Assembly (NCBI GenBank): GCA_017051695.1
Contig: JAFIDK010000005.1
Span: 1-64,000, forward strand
DNA: 64,000 nt
Direction: 5' to 3'
Origin: Algoriphagus aestuarii
GTDB taxonomy: Bacteria; Bacteroidota; Bacteroidia; Cytophagales; Cyclobacteriaceae
Shown: positions 9,025 to 17,036 of the stretch, in pieces
Layout of the letters: the number at the start of each line of letters is the position of its first letter
How positions within the stretch are numbered: the stretch's first letter is position 1
Program-made: the position numbers and the translations under genes
The notes under the pieces: generated by a model
Seen by the model: only the letters and a program-made list of their open reading frames with translations
What the model was told of the DNA's origin: nothing
Database searches by the model: none

Positions 9025-9585
9025 ATGCCTGTCGGAATATCAAGACTTACAGAAGAAATCCCTTCACCTGATAAAAAATATTTTTTGGATGCCAATGTAT
9101 GGATTTTTGCTCTTGGAAATCCCTCCTCCAATTCAAACGGCCAAGAATACATTGATTTCCTTGACAATTTATTAGCGAATGAAATGGAAATTTATTCCCA
9201 TACTATATTGATTTCGGAGGTTTTCAATGCGCTAATGAGGATTACGTTTAAAGATTTTGTAAGAATTAAAGAATATCAAGCGGGGAAAAGTTTACACCTT
9301 GATTTTAAAAAAGATTTTAGGCAAACTGAAGAATATTTACAGGCTTTTAAAAGATTTCAATCAGATATTGAAGCTTACCTTCCTTTTATTCGTATTATCG
9401 ACAAAGAGTATGAATATGAAATGTCGTATTTGATAAAAAATCTACCCCCAACATCTGATTTCAATGATTACTTGTATTATGAGATGGCTGTAGACCTAGG
9501 TTTGGTAATAGTTACAGATGATAAAGATTTTAATTATGATGGAATTGAAATCCTAACTGAGAATAGGGCATTGCTTAATAATTAA
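9025..9585 (+). CDS. PIN-domain nuclease
   Basis: The 186-residue protein shows the acidic residues of a PIN ribonuclease: D22 in FLDANVW, E65 in ISEVFNAL, D145 (or D148) in TSDFNDYLY and D165/D166 in VIVTDDKDF. PIN toxins such as VapC cut tRNA or rRNA and are held by a small antitoxin. Here the upstream neighbour is a STAS-like protein instead of a VapB-type DNA-binding antitoxin, and the intergenic gap is four bases. At 186 residues it is longer than VapC (about 130), with an insert around residues 75-115. It is probably the effector of the cassette; the target is unknown. Confidence 0.75.
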   Translation: MPVGISRLTEEIPSPDKKYFLDANVWIFALGNPSSNSNGQEYIDFLDNLLANEMEIYSHTILISEVFNALMRITFKDFVRIKEYQAGKSLHLDFKKDFRQTEEYLQAFKRFQSDIEAYLPFIRIIDKEYEYEMSYLIKNLPPTSDFNDYLYYEMAVDLGLVIVTDDKDFNYDGIEILTENRALLNN

Positions 9586-10071
9586 TCACGGAGTTTGAAT
9601 TAAGCTCATATTTTGCAGTTTATTTTTGGAAATCCCTACTAATTTGTATGGTTCTATCTGTTAGGAGACGTTGAGCTTGAGATAGGTTTCTCCTTCATAT
9701 TCGATTCTGTGGTTTTTGAAGTTCAACCATATTGAGGCTTACTTCCGCGGAATGCCTTTTTTCCTTTTTATACCCAATTCATTTTCTCGTAAATCCTTCT
9801 TACACACAACATCACCAACACCTCCCCAATAAATCGCGGATCAAGAAAGCATTGTGAAATCAAGAGTCGGCACCTCCTATAAACCAAGAAAGCAATCTAA
9901 TTAACACATAAACAAATCCGACTAGTGCAAAGAAGAATGTCCACTAAAAAGTCTTTTAAATACTCTTGGTATTCTTGACATCAAATTTGATTTATTCTAA
10001 TACCAGTTTTTTCTTTTCCCTGCTTCCTATCTTTCTTTTTGTTGATCCTCAAAAATTGCCGAAAATCCAAC
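9586..10071. other. Gene-poor stretch with possible relic sequence
   Basis: Nearly 490 bp without a convincing gene. On the minus strand around 9665-9740 a short open stretch ends in IEYEGETYLKLNVS before a stop; it looks like the tail of a lost gene, but I do not recognise it. Nothing else is evident. Confidence 0.3.
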
Positions 10072-10325
10072 TTAGAAATAAAAAGCAGGCAAGGATTCAT
10101 TCGCCCAAAAAGTATCAGGTGTTGGGTTAGTTACCAGTAATAGTAAACGTGGCCTACAATTTTTCAAATAATGAAACATAGAAATCAAATATGGCTCAGG
10201 TTCATCTGGAAAAATAACATTCTTCATATCATCCACTGATGCAAATTTGAATTATTTGCAATCAGTTCCTTGATTAGAAGATCCAGATCAACAGCTTTTT
10301 CTTTCGTTAATTTCATGGAAGCCAT
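10072..10325 (-). pseudogene. Frameshifted small hypothetical gene
   Basis: Reading leftwards from ATG at 10325 gives MASMKLTKEKAVDLDLLIKE and a further stretch to a stop near 10224. A second frame takes over near 10245-10255 with KFASVDDMKNVIFPDEPEPY and continues to a TAA at 10072-10074, passing through NPTPDTFWANESLPAF. The two parts read naturally as one protein of roughly 80 residues after a one-base correction, so I call a frameshifted gene. The product is unknown. It sits just downstream of the small membrane protein gene on the same strand. Confidence 0.45.
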
Positions 10326-10340
10326 TTGTTGTTAGGATAC

Positions 10341-10541
10341 TTAATTCGAATTATAGGCATCATAGACGTTCCATATATATATGATCAAGGGAACGATCAC
10401 CGTCCACCATAGAAAAATTACTGCAACCCCTCCCAATATCCAAATCATAATTCCTTTGATAAAATCACCTTTGATCAATTGGCCCAAACCTGGAATAAAA
10501 AGAGAGACCAAGGAAGGAATCCCATGTTTTTGATTACTCAT
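10341..10541 (-). CDS. Small TM2-like membrane protein
   Basis: A 66-residue protein with two hydrophobic segments: LVSLFIPGLGQLIKGDFIKG leading into the first, and VAVIFLWWTVIVPLIIYIW as the second. The PGLGQ and KGDF turn is typical of TM2-like small membrane proteins that are common in Bacteroidetes. The C terminus is NVYDAYNSN. Function is unknown. Its strand matches the decayed gene downstream. Confidence 0.65.
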   Translation of the reverse strand: MSNQKHGIPSLVSLFIPGLGQLIKGDFIKGIMIWILGGVAVIFLWWTVIVPLIIYIWNVYDAYNSN

Positions 10542-10700
10542 AATGATAAAACTGAGTTCTAAAATTTTTATAAATGCCTTTGAAAATAGATGATTAAATT
10601 GAAAAGGACTCTAGGAAATCACCTAAAATTTTATTCATTTTTTTATTCAAAAACATTATGATAATTTAATTAACACCAAATTGTTAATATAATAAACAAA

Positions 10701-10940
10701 ATGAATTGGGTTTATATACTAGAAGATTTACGGGTATTGGAGCAGCGAATTGAAACCAAACTTGATTTATTGATCAGCAGGAATCTGGATCCTTTCCCAT
10801 TTGAAAGACTGCAAAGAGGTAAAGAACTCAGGGCACTTTGCAAGGGGATCCGATTGATGGTTCAACAGGATCAAGAAGATGATGCGAAATTCCTTTTGGA
10901 TATATTAAAGGAAAAAGGTGCCAAACTAGGCAGAACATAA
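10701..10940 (+). CDS. Small hypothetical helical protein
   Basis: Seventy-nine residues, largely predicted helix and charged (EDLRVLEQRIETKLDLLISR, then RLQRGKELRALCKGIRLM), with no signal peptide or membrane segment. I do not recognise a family. The composition looks like a real soluble protein, and no competing frame covers the interval. It stands alone between small genes of mixed orientation in the island cargo. Confidence 0.5.
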   Translation: MNWVYILEDLRVLEQRIETKLDLLISRNLDPFPFERLQRGKELRALCKGIRLMVQQDQEDDAKFLLDILKEKGAKLGRT

Positions 10941-11140
10941 CATGCAGTAAAAATATCCCATTCCACTCAGCCTATTGAAATAAAACCATCTTCAGGTAGT
11001 TAATTAATAAGGGTCCAAAATACAACTACGTTGAAACTGCAGTAATCTCAGCTATTAGATTCTCCAATCTGCAATCGCCTTTTGCCCTTGTATGATTCAG
11101 AGATTGAAAAGTATCTTTGCCGAGTAAAAACAAGTAATGA

Positions 11141-11419
11141 ATGACCCGATTACGAATTCTCTGTACCCAGAAAACCTCTTCCAAAAATAATCCTTTGGAA
11201 ATCACCCACATCGGTGGAGTCAATGGAAGGGGAGAGAAATGGAAGATTGCTGTGAAAGAAGCCGTGGAAGGAATTCAGTTTGGTAACTTTGAATTCTATC
11301 TTGTGGAAAACTTTGCGGAAATACCAGTCATCGTTACCTCAGAAAATCCAAATTCCCTTTTTGCCACCGGTAATGGATTTCTTCATAATTTATTGGAAGA
11401 CCTGCCTGACTGTCCTTAA
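11141..11419 (+). CDS. DUF3892-like small protein
   Basis: The core ITHIGGVNGRGEKWKI, followed by AVEGIQFGNFEFYL and VIVTSENPN, resembles the small DUF3892-type domain of unknown function found in mobile DNA. The N-terminal 15-20 residues look less natural, so the true start may be downstream of 11141. A minus-strand open frame overlaps the 5' part and is weaker. No function can be assigned. Confidence 0.5.
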   Translation: MTRLRILCTQKTSSKNNPLEITHIGGVNGRGEKWKIAVKEAVEGIQFGNFEFYLVENFAEIPVIVTSENPNSLFATGNGFLHNLLEDLPDCP

Positions 11420-11536
11420 GTCCATCTAGTTTATTTAAGGAAATATAAACCAAACTGATAATCATGAAATTTAATATAATCGACCAATTTCATTCAAAAA
11501 TAGCCTCCAAAATGGTACATGACGGGTTTGATCAAG

Positions 11537-11752
11537 TCACCTTAGCTTCTTGAATTCAAAATGTTTTTTAAGAAGAAAAACATACACTATTGGAGTAAAT
11601 GCTAAAGAAGCAGGAGAAACAGCTTCTGAATAAGATGTAGCAAAATATAGATAGAGAAAAAACAGCCAAAATATTGGTATAGCCACCAAAACATAAGGCA
11701 TCACTCTCATAAATCTTTCAATTTCTTCAGGGGTTTTAGGGAAGTTGTTCAT
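11537..11752 (-). CDS. Small two-helix membrane protein
   Basis: Seventy-one residues with an N-terminal charged helix (KTPEEIERFMRVM), a strongly hydrophobic segment (PYVLVAIPIFWLFFLYLYF) and a second hydrophobic stretch (LAFTPIVYVFLL) ending in a basic tail (KKHFEFKKLR). It is probably an inner-membrane protein. I do not recognise a family. Confidence 0.5.
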   Translation of the reverse strand: MNNFPKTPEEIERFMRVMPYVLVAIPIFWLFFLYLYFATSYSEAVSPASLAFTPIVYVFLLKKHFEFKKLR

Positions 11753-11903
11753 AAGGAAAAGAATAAATTTTCAACAGTTAGTTAAAAGCAAACGAGTATC
11801 AAAATCACCAAAGGACCCACTATACTCTATTGAATAATCCAATTGGGGCCAATCCAATAAGGCTTCTAACTAATTCCAAAAAACAATAACTGTCAAAAGG
11901 AAT

Positions 11904-12242
11904 CTAGAACTTAGGCCTCATATGCACGAGCCATTCCCCATCAATCTTTACAGTCTCAATCACTTCTGAACTACCATTGGTATTCAAGATGGTTACCCAA
12001 GCTTTGTTATCCACAATGGAGTCATTTAACATCTCAAATTTATAATCAGGATCAACAGGAATAATTCCCATTCCACTTGCCATATCCAGCATATCACCGG
12101 TAGTTTCGGTTGCATATTTTTTAGCTTCTTCCACCCTGCCTTTGGAAATGTTTTCAGTAAAATTCTTCACAGCATTTTCCGGACTGGACGAGCAAGAAAA
12201 AAATAGAATGGCTAAACATAAAATTGGAGATGTCTTCTTCAT
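11904..12242 (-). CDS. Lipoprotein with DUF4878-like domain
   Basis: The 112-residue protein starts with a lipoprotein signal (MKKTSPILCLAILFFSCSSS) whose C17 is the likely lipidated cysteine. It continues with PENAVKNFTENISKGRVEEAKKYA, typical of the DUF4878/SnoaL-like fold of small secreted lipoproteins, and ends WLVHMRPKF. It is probably anchored in the outer membrane; the role is unknown. Confidence 0.65.
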   Translation of the reverse strand: MKKTSPILCLAILFFSCSSSPENAVKNFTENISKGRVEEAKKYATETTGDMLDMASGMGIIPVDPDYKFEMLNDSIVDNKAWVTILNTNGSSEVIETVKIDGEWLVHMRPKF

Positions 12243-12320
12243 AGCAATACTGGTAATCGATTCAACTCAAATTTCATTCATTGCATAAATGTTGACACTA
12301 AAATTCCTACAAGTATATTC

Positions 12321-12593
12321 CTAAATATCCCCATTAATCGTAGACCGACTTATTCGTTTTCGGCGAGGTTGCTTGGCCTTATTGTTTTCTGTCTGCGTGG
12401 AAAATAGTGTATTATATAACAATTGATTTTTTTCAATCCCGGAAGAATTGTGATAGATCACCTGTTCCCCTGGCTGGATTTCCTTTTGGAGACTCCCATT
12501 ATCAATATGGTAATTCAATACCTCATAAGCTCGATCCCAGTCGAAGTCATTGAGTTTAATAATATCCAGAAAAGTAAGTATCGGTAAATCCAT
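12321..12593 (-). CDS. Hypothetical small protein
   Basis: Ninety residues. The first half is acidic and helical (FLDIIKLNDFDWDRAYEVLN), and the C-terminal quarter is basic (KAKQPRRKRISRS). There is no recognisable domain and no signal peptide. It lies downstream of the coupling-protein gene on the same strand, separated by about 270 bp that include a stem-loop, so it is probably not in the same transcript. Confidence 0.45.
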   Translation of the reverse strand: MDLPILTFLDIIKLNDFDWDRAYEVLNYHIDNGSLQKEIQPGEQVIYHNSSGIEKNQLLYNTLFSTQTENNKAKQPRRKRISRSTINGDI

Positions 12594-12805
12594 ATAAGTA
12601 GATAAAAATCAACTAGTCACATAATATCGTAAAAAATAATTATTAGTCAAACTAAATTGAATCAATAGATATACCAAATGTTTTAATTAGTTGGCTTTGG
12701 ACGTACCGTTCCCGGTACCAACTATCACAAGATTTAGGAAAGCCAGGATAATTTATCAGTAGCCGTTCATCCATGCAGTAATGCAAATAAAGGTAGCAAA
12801 CAGAG

Positions 12806-12839
12806 GCCTTTCATGACTTTTTATGTTGCCATGAAAGGC
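12806..12839 (-). terminator. Stem-loop after the mobilisation operon
   Basis: Ten-base arms GCCTTTCATG (12806-12815) and CATGAAAGGC (12830-12839) form a perfect hairpin with a 14-base loop, 28 bp past the coupling-protein stop. It lacks a strong T tract, so it may be a weak terminator or a processing/stability element. Confidence 0.4.
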
Positions 12840-12867
12840 AATCCGATAAAAAACTTCTTTTAACTTC

Positions 12868-14847
12868 TTACCCCCTAATAATCAAATGTCCTAATTCTGG
12901 AGTGTCAAACACCCGTTCCATTTCCATTCGGATTATCTCCTCCACATCTCGCTTAATTTTTCGGTAGTTTTCTTCCACTTGGTCTTGGTTGATTTCCCGT
13001 ACTTTAGGAATCGGCCGAAAACTTTCTTCTTCCTGTTTCAGTGCTTGATGGTCATTGATGATTTCTGAATGAAAAGCCTTCAATGCTATTTTTTGTTCCG
13101 GCGTATCAGCCACCATCCCCACGAATTCTCCAGAGGATAGTGCTGAGATGGTAGATGCAGGAACAGCCTGGTCCAATTGTGTTGATTTGCTCAGGGAGGT
13201 TTCTGAACTGTTAATGGAAATACTCTCCCGGTTCTGTATTATCCTTCCAAATCGTTCCGAAATTTGTTTGGCTGTATCCGCCAATACCTGACCACTAATG
13301 AAGTTCCCTACCGTATTCATGATCACATCAGCTTGCTCCCTCCCATAATCTTTGCGTAGCTGGCTGTAGTCTTGGACTCCCAGGCAGCAGGCCACTTTAT
13401 TGGATCGTGCTGTGGCGATAAGGTTATCTATTCCATTAAAATAGATTGTTGGAAACTCATCAAACACCAGACTGGATTTCAGTTTTCCCTTTTGGTTGAC
13501 CAATTTCACAATCCTTGAAATATACAGGGAAAGGACTGCTCCATACACCTGTTGCTTTTGAGGATTGTTTCCCATACAGATAATTTTAGGTGCACCAGGA
13601 TTGTTCAGGTCCAGAGTGAATTCACTTTCTGAAAGCACATAATACAGTTGAGGAGAAGAGAGACGTGCCATGGTAATTTTGGCACTTGCCACCTGCCCTT
13701 CCAATTGGTCAAATGCCTTTTTGACCAATGCAGAGACAAAAGGATTGACCAACACTTCAATTTCAGGTTCTGTTCGGAGCACTGTAAACAATTTCTCATA
13801 ATCCGCCTGCATTAATTCAATCACATGGGGAAGCGTGCAGTATTTCCCATGCCTGTGTTTTTTCAGAAACCAGATAATTGCTGTTAAGAAGTTAATCGGA
13901 CTTTCCACGAAGAAATCCCCCTGCTTTTTGATCCATTCCCTGTTTAGTCCCAGCATAATGGTACGGGCAGCTTCAGAAGCATCCGTAATATCCATCATGG
14001 AATTGGGCTCCAGCGGATTACACCGATGTGTATGGGAAAGCCTATCAAAATTGATGGTATAGAATTCAGGCTTTACAGGATAAGCTAAAAAATTATTCTG
14101 AAGCGTATTGTATGCAATTCGGGAGAGGTCATCGTATTTGAAATCATAGACAAACATGGAAAACCCTTTTCTGATATGCTGGGTAATCACGTGACGGATT
14201 ACAAAGTAACTTTTTCCGGAACCTGGTGTTCCTGCCACCAATAAGGCACGGAAAGGATTGATAATGTTGATCCATGATTTACGGATCTTTTCCTTCAGTC
14301 GGTATTGAGCCGGAAGGTTGATTGAGTATTCATTTTCCAAATAGCGCTCCTCTTGGGGAAATGTCTCATTCAAATAATTAAACACACCCTGATCAAACCG
14401 GTTCTTCAGCAAGCGACTCAGCAGAGCTCCTCCCCTTAAGATAAGAATGAATCCAAGGGAGGTGATTGATATGTAAAGAATACTCACCAAATCCTCATTA
14501 AACGGAAGGGGAAAGACAAAAAAGCTTACCAAATAGCATACTAATCCAATGATCCCCGGCCATATTATTTGAGCCATTTTGAGTTTATCGTCCTTTTTGC
14601 CTTTCGCTCCGATCAATGAAATCATCAAAAGTACCAGGGCAAATACTTTGGAAATATAGAATTCATTAAACAGGCCTGTACCCTGAATAGTCACCAGAAG
14701 CCTTTCGGAAATGGCATGGGTCAATCCCCAATCGATAAATGACTGGTAACAGTAATAATAGAAGTGCAGACAAAGCATTCCAATACTTGCCTTTCTGGTC
14801 AGATCGAGGATCTTTCTGAGCCCTTCTGTATTTTCACCTGTTTGCAT
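12868..14847 (-). CDS. Coupling protein of the mobilisation module (TraG/MobC-type, YWFCY domain)
   Basis: The 659-residue protein has N-terminal membrane segments, including an HFYYYCY stretch like the YWFCY domain of Bacteroidetes mobilisation proteins. A Walker A (AGTPGSGKS, about 205) and a Walker B (SLVFDEFPTIYF, about 460) follow, with further TraG/VirD4-type motifs. Such hexameric ATPases link the relaxase-DNA complex to a type IV secretion channel. The gene follows the relaxase by 12 bp in the same direction. No other secretion genes are present in the window, so the element is probably mobilised by a helper. Full length looks intact. Confidence 0.85.
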   Translation of the reverse strand: MQTGENTEGLRKILDLTRKASIGMLCLHFYYYCYQSFIDWGLTHAISERLLVTIQGTGLFNEFYISKVFALVLLMISLIGAKGKKDDKLKMAQIIWPGIIGLVCYLVSFFVFPLPFNEDLVSILYISITSLGFILILRGGALLSRLLKNRFDQGVFNYLNETFPQEERYLENEYSINLPAQYRLKEKIRKSWINIINPFRALLVAGTPGSGKSYFVIRHVITQHIRKGFSMFVYDFKYDDLSRIAYNTLQNNFLAYPVKPEFYTINFDRLSHTHRCNPLEPNSMMDITDASEAARTIMLGLNREWIKKQGDFFVESPINFLTAIIWFLKKHRHGKYCTLPHVIELMQADYEKLFTVLRTEPEIEVLVNPFVSALVKKAFDQLEGQVASAKITMARLSSPQLYYVLSESEFTLDLNNPGAPKIICMGNNPQKQQVYGAVLSLYISRIVKLVNQKGKLKSSLVFDEFPTIYFNGIDNLIATARSNKVACCLGVQDYSQLRKDYGREQADVIMNTVGNFISGQVLADTAKQISERFGRIIQNRESISINSSETSLSKSTQLDQAVPASTISALSSGEFVGMVADTPEQKIALKAFHSEIINDHQALKQEEESFRPIPKVREINQDQVEENYRKIKRDVEEIIRMEMERVFDTPELGHLIIRG

Positions 14848-14859
14848 CCACTCAGTTTA

Positions 14860-16074
14860 TTAAATTCGTTTTTTGCGTTTTTTCTTTTTCTTCTGCCTTA
14901 GCTCATAAGGAGTTGGATCTTCGGCCTGAAAAGAATAAAAAGAGGCCTCCAGATTTGGAGTTCTTTTCCCAGGCTCATTTCCATGCCCTCCCAATTTCAC
15001 CTCCTGATCTCTTTCCAAATCATAAGGCAAGTCAGCATTCAATGAAAATCTAGCAGAAAGGGCATTGGCTGAAAGATCCTTTCCTAAAGCAGACCCGTTA
15101 AATACACAACGGTTTACATTATCAATGTAAGTCACCCCATACAATCTTCCCTCTTCATTGATCCTGAATACTGGCTTGATTCCTTTTGGCCTAAGTCTGC
15201 CAGTAAATTCTTCCAGGGAAGTACAACTTTTCAACACATCTTGAATTTGGCCCCGGAGCGTTTCCCGATGTTGCTTTTTGGCCTCTTTGTTCCGTAAAAA
15301 CATTTTTTCGAGTCTAGGCAAGGTAGGCTTTGAATAGATTGAACTGGCCTTCACAGGAACTCCAAGCCTATTGCCATCAGCATCCAGAATAGAATAGACA
15401 AGTCCTCTATTTTTGAACATCTCACTTTCCTTTTCACCCCGGTATGCACATACATTGAACTGCCCCAACACAGCATTCAACTCAGGGAGCGAGGCAAACT
15501 GATAGGTTCGTATCACCTCCTGAACAATATTGGATATGGAAGCTTTCGTTTCCTGTTTGCCATAAGCAGCTTTCTCCAAAGATTGGAGTAAGTTGACTTT
15601 CTGCTTTCGCTGCTCCTCAGCCTTCACAAGCTGGTATCGACCTTCAATTTCTCTTCGGGTTTTTTCTGATTTGATTTTCCCCAGATTATGTGTTTCGATC
15701 CGCTTTCCCTCACAGGTAATGTTGGTAGTCACCAGATGAATATGAGGATGGGCAGCGTCAAAATGTTGATAGAGCAAATAAGGCTGGTTTTCAAAGCCAA
15801 TTCCTTTCAAATAATCCGCTGCAATCTTTTGAAGGACAAACTCATCTACTTTATCCTTTGGGGAGAAATTGAGCGAAACATGGACGGTGTTTGTTTTCGT
15901 CCTTGTATTCAATTTCTTCACCTCTTTAAATATTTGAATCTTATCATTCACAGTAAGATTTTTAACAGCAAACCCTCCCATCTGGAGTAGTTTTGCCTGT
16001 CCGTGTTTTACCTTCTGTTCATTGTACCGGATCACTCCTCCAATAGTCTTTCCGGTGATGATTTTAGCAACCAA
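14860..16074 (-). CDS. HUH relaxase (MobB-type)
   Basis: The 404-residue protein starts with GKTIGGVIRYNEQKV, where Y17 is the likely nicking tyrosine as in Bacteroidetes MOBP/MOBB relaxases. The metal-binding histidine triad follows as H104 then H109-P-H111-I-H113 in FDAAHPHIH. The C-terminal half is basic and ends in a lysine/arginine run. It would nick one strand at oriT and stay bound for transfer. It lies directly downstream of the accessory protein gene (four bases) and upstream of the coupling protein. All catalytic residues are present. Confidence 0.88.
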   Translation of the reverse strand: MVAKIITGKTIGGVIRYNEQKVKHGQAKLLQMGGFAVKNLTVNDKIQIFKEVKKLNTRTKTNTVHVSLNFSPKDKVDEFVLQKIAADYLKGIGFENQPYLLYQHFDAAHPHIHLVTTNITCEGKRIETHNLGKIKSEKTRREIEGRYQLVKAEEQRKQKVNLLQSLEKAAYGKQETKASISNIVQEVIRTYQFASLPELNAVLGQFNVCAYRGEKESEMFKNRGLVYSILDADGNRLGVPVKASSIYSKPTLPRLEKMFLRNKEAKKQHRETLRGQIQDVLKSCTSLEEFTGRLRPKGIKPVFRINEEGRLYGVTYIDNVNRCVFNGSALGKDLSANALSARFSLNADLPYDLERDQEVKLGGHGNEPGKRTPNLEASFYSFQAEDPTPYELRQKKKKKRKKRI

Positions 16075-16078
16075 AAAC

Positions 16079-16459
16079 TCAGAATTTCAATCCTTCAATT
16101 AACTGATGAAGTGAATCTATTTTTGTCTTGGCACAATCCAAATGAGGAAGCAATTCCCTGACAAAAAACTGACGCTCTTTAGGATCAGCCTGTAAATGAA
16201 AATAATGCGTAATCTGGTTGATATTCACTCCGATTTTATTGAGTTCATTTCTTAACAGACCTAATTCTACCAGCGTCTTCTCCACAGATTCGTTTCTCGT
16301 GTTCACTGTCAGTTTTCTTTTAAAAAGAACCTCTCTAACCAGTTCACTCAAGGTCTGGCAATAGGCGCTTTTACCAAGCAGAATTTTAAGTTTCTCAGCT
16401 TCGGATTGAGTGAATCGAATCGTCTTACGTATCGGATAGTTGAATGATCTTTTTTTCAC
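16079..16459 (-). CDS. Relaxosome accessory protein (MobA/MobC-like, ribbon-helix-helix)
   Basis: A 126-residue basic protein. KTIRFTQSEAEKLKILLGK and the following helix form a ribbon-helix-helix-like N terminus, and LLRNELNKIGVNINQITHYF is the hallmark C-terminal helix of plasmid mobilisation MobC/NikA-type accessory proteins. These bind oriT and help the relaxase melt and nick it. First gene of the mob operon; the candidate oriT hairpin lies 70-105 bp upstream of its start. Confidence 0.82.
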   Translation of the reverse strand: MKKRSFNYPIRKTIRFTQSEAEKLKILLGKSAYCQTLSELVREVLFKRKLTVNTRNESVEKTLVELGLLRNELNKIGVNINQITHYFHLQADPKERQFFVRELLPHLDCAKTKIDSLHQLIEGLKF

Positions 16460-16526
16460 AGTTCAGAGGACTATAAAATTCGACTTCGGAGAAATTTTAC
16501 CCCCACCGCAACTCCGGCAGCGGTAG

Positions 16527-16564
16527 GCAAGATCGGATTGGCGTCAGACAATCCTACATCTTGC
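16527..16564. other. Candidate oriT inverted repeat
   Basis: Left arm GCAAGAT (16527-16533) plus GGATTG (16535-16540) pairs with CAATCC (16549-16554) plus ATCTTGC (16558-16564), with an eight-base central loop: 13 paired bases. It lies upstream of the mob operon, where Bacteroidetes MobA/MobB systems carry oriT. CAATCCTAC in the right arm loosely resembles the MOBP nick-region consensus, which is only suggestive. The nick site itself is not established. Confidence 0.45.
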
Positions 16565-16648
16565 TCATTGCCAAAACGCAATGCAATACCTGCCATCTGA
16601 AGCGTGTTTTGTTGTAGAAGGTTAGAATTATTAACGATTTGAAAAACC

Positions 16649-16864
16649 TCAGTTTTCCAGGTTCCAGACCCATTCATCTGCTGCCATCACCCAATCCTGA
16701 ATTGCAGAACCCATTTCATTTCTCCAATCCATTCCCTGGTAATAGAAATAGAAAACCTCAGCCTCTGCAGCAGGCACATGGAGAAAATCAAAGTATGCTT
16801 TTACCTGTTCCAAGGAGGGAGGAACATTTCGAGAAAAATTCAAATCGTGAGCTTCGTTCTTCAT
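16649..16864 (-). CDS. Small protein resembling a replication-protein C-terminal domain
   Basis: Seventy-one residues. After a short lead, PPSLEQVKAYFDF, then AEAEVFYFYYQGMDW and IQDWVMAADEWVWNLEN follow the pattern PxxxxVxxYF-AExFFxYYxxxGW-IxDWxAAxxxW. I know that pattern from the C-terminal end of many Bacteroidetes phage and mobile-element replication proteins. Here it stands as a separate small protein upstream of the mob genes. A role in element replication or oriT binding is inference. Confidence 0.55.
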   Translation of the reverse strand: MKNEAHDLNFSRNVPPSLEQVKAYFDFLHVPAAEAEVFYFYYQGMDWRNEMGSAIQDWVMAADEWVWNLEN

Positions 16865-17036
16865 GACCTTTTTCGTTTTTGATGAAGCTCAAAAATGTGG
16901 AAGTGTGGGCAGGAATAGTCACACTGATTGCAGAAGGGGGTGGGGAAATTGGTTGGGAATTGGAGGGAATTCTGTATTTTCCGAGAAAATGCTAAAGAAA
17001 CAGCGATTTCAATGAATTGAAACCTAAAATATCATC

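Noticed and set aside
11026-11223. Minus-strand frame overlapping the DUF3892-like gene
   Set aside because: Composition is less protein-like than the plus-strand frame with its GGVNGRGEKW core.
11464-11553. A 29-residue plus-strand frame (MKFNIIDQFHSK...)
   Set aside because: Could be the start of a lost gene, but it is too short and unsupported to annotate.
12700-12725. Short palindrome around GTACCG...CGGTAC
   Set aside because: Few base pairs and no neighbouring feature to give it meaning.
16471-16677. Minus-strand open frame across the candidate oriT
   Set aside because: No domain, overlaps the end of the 71-residue protein, and reads through a strong inverted repeat. Kept only as background.
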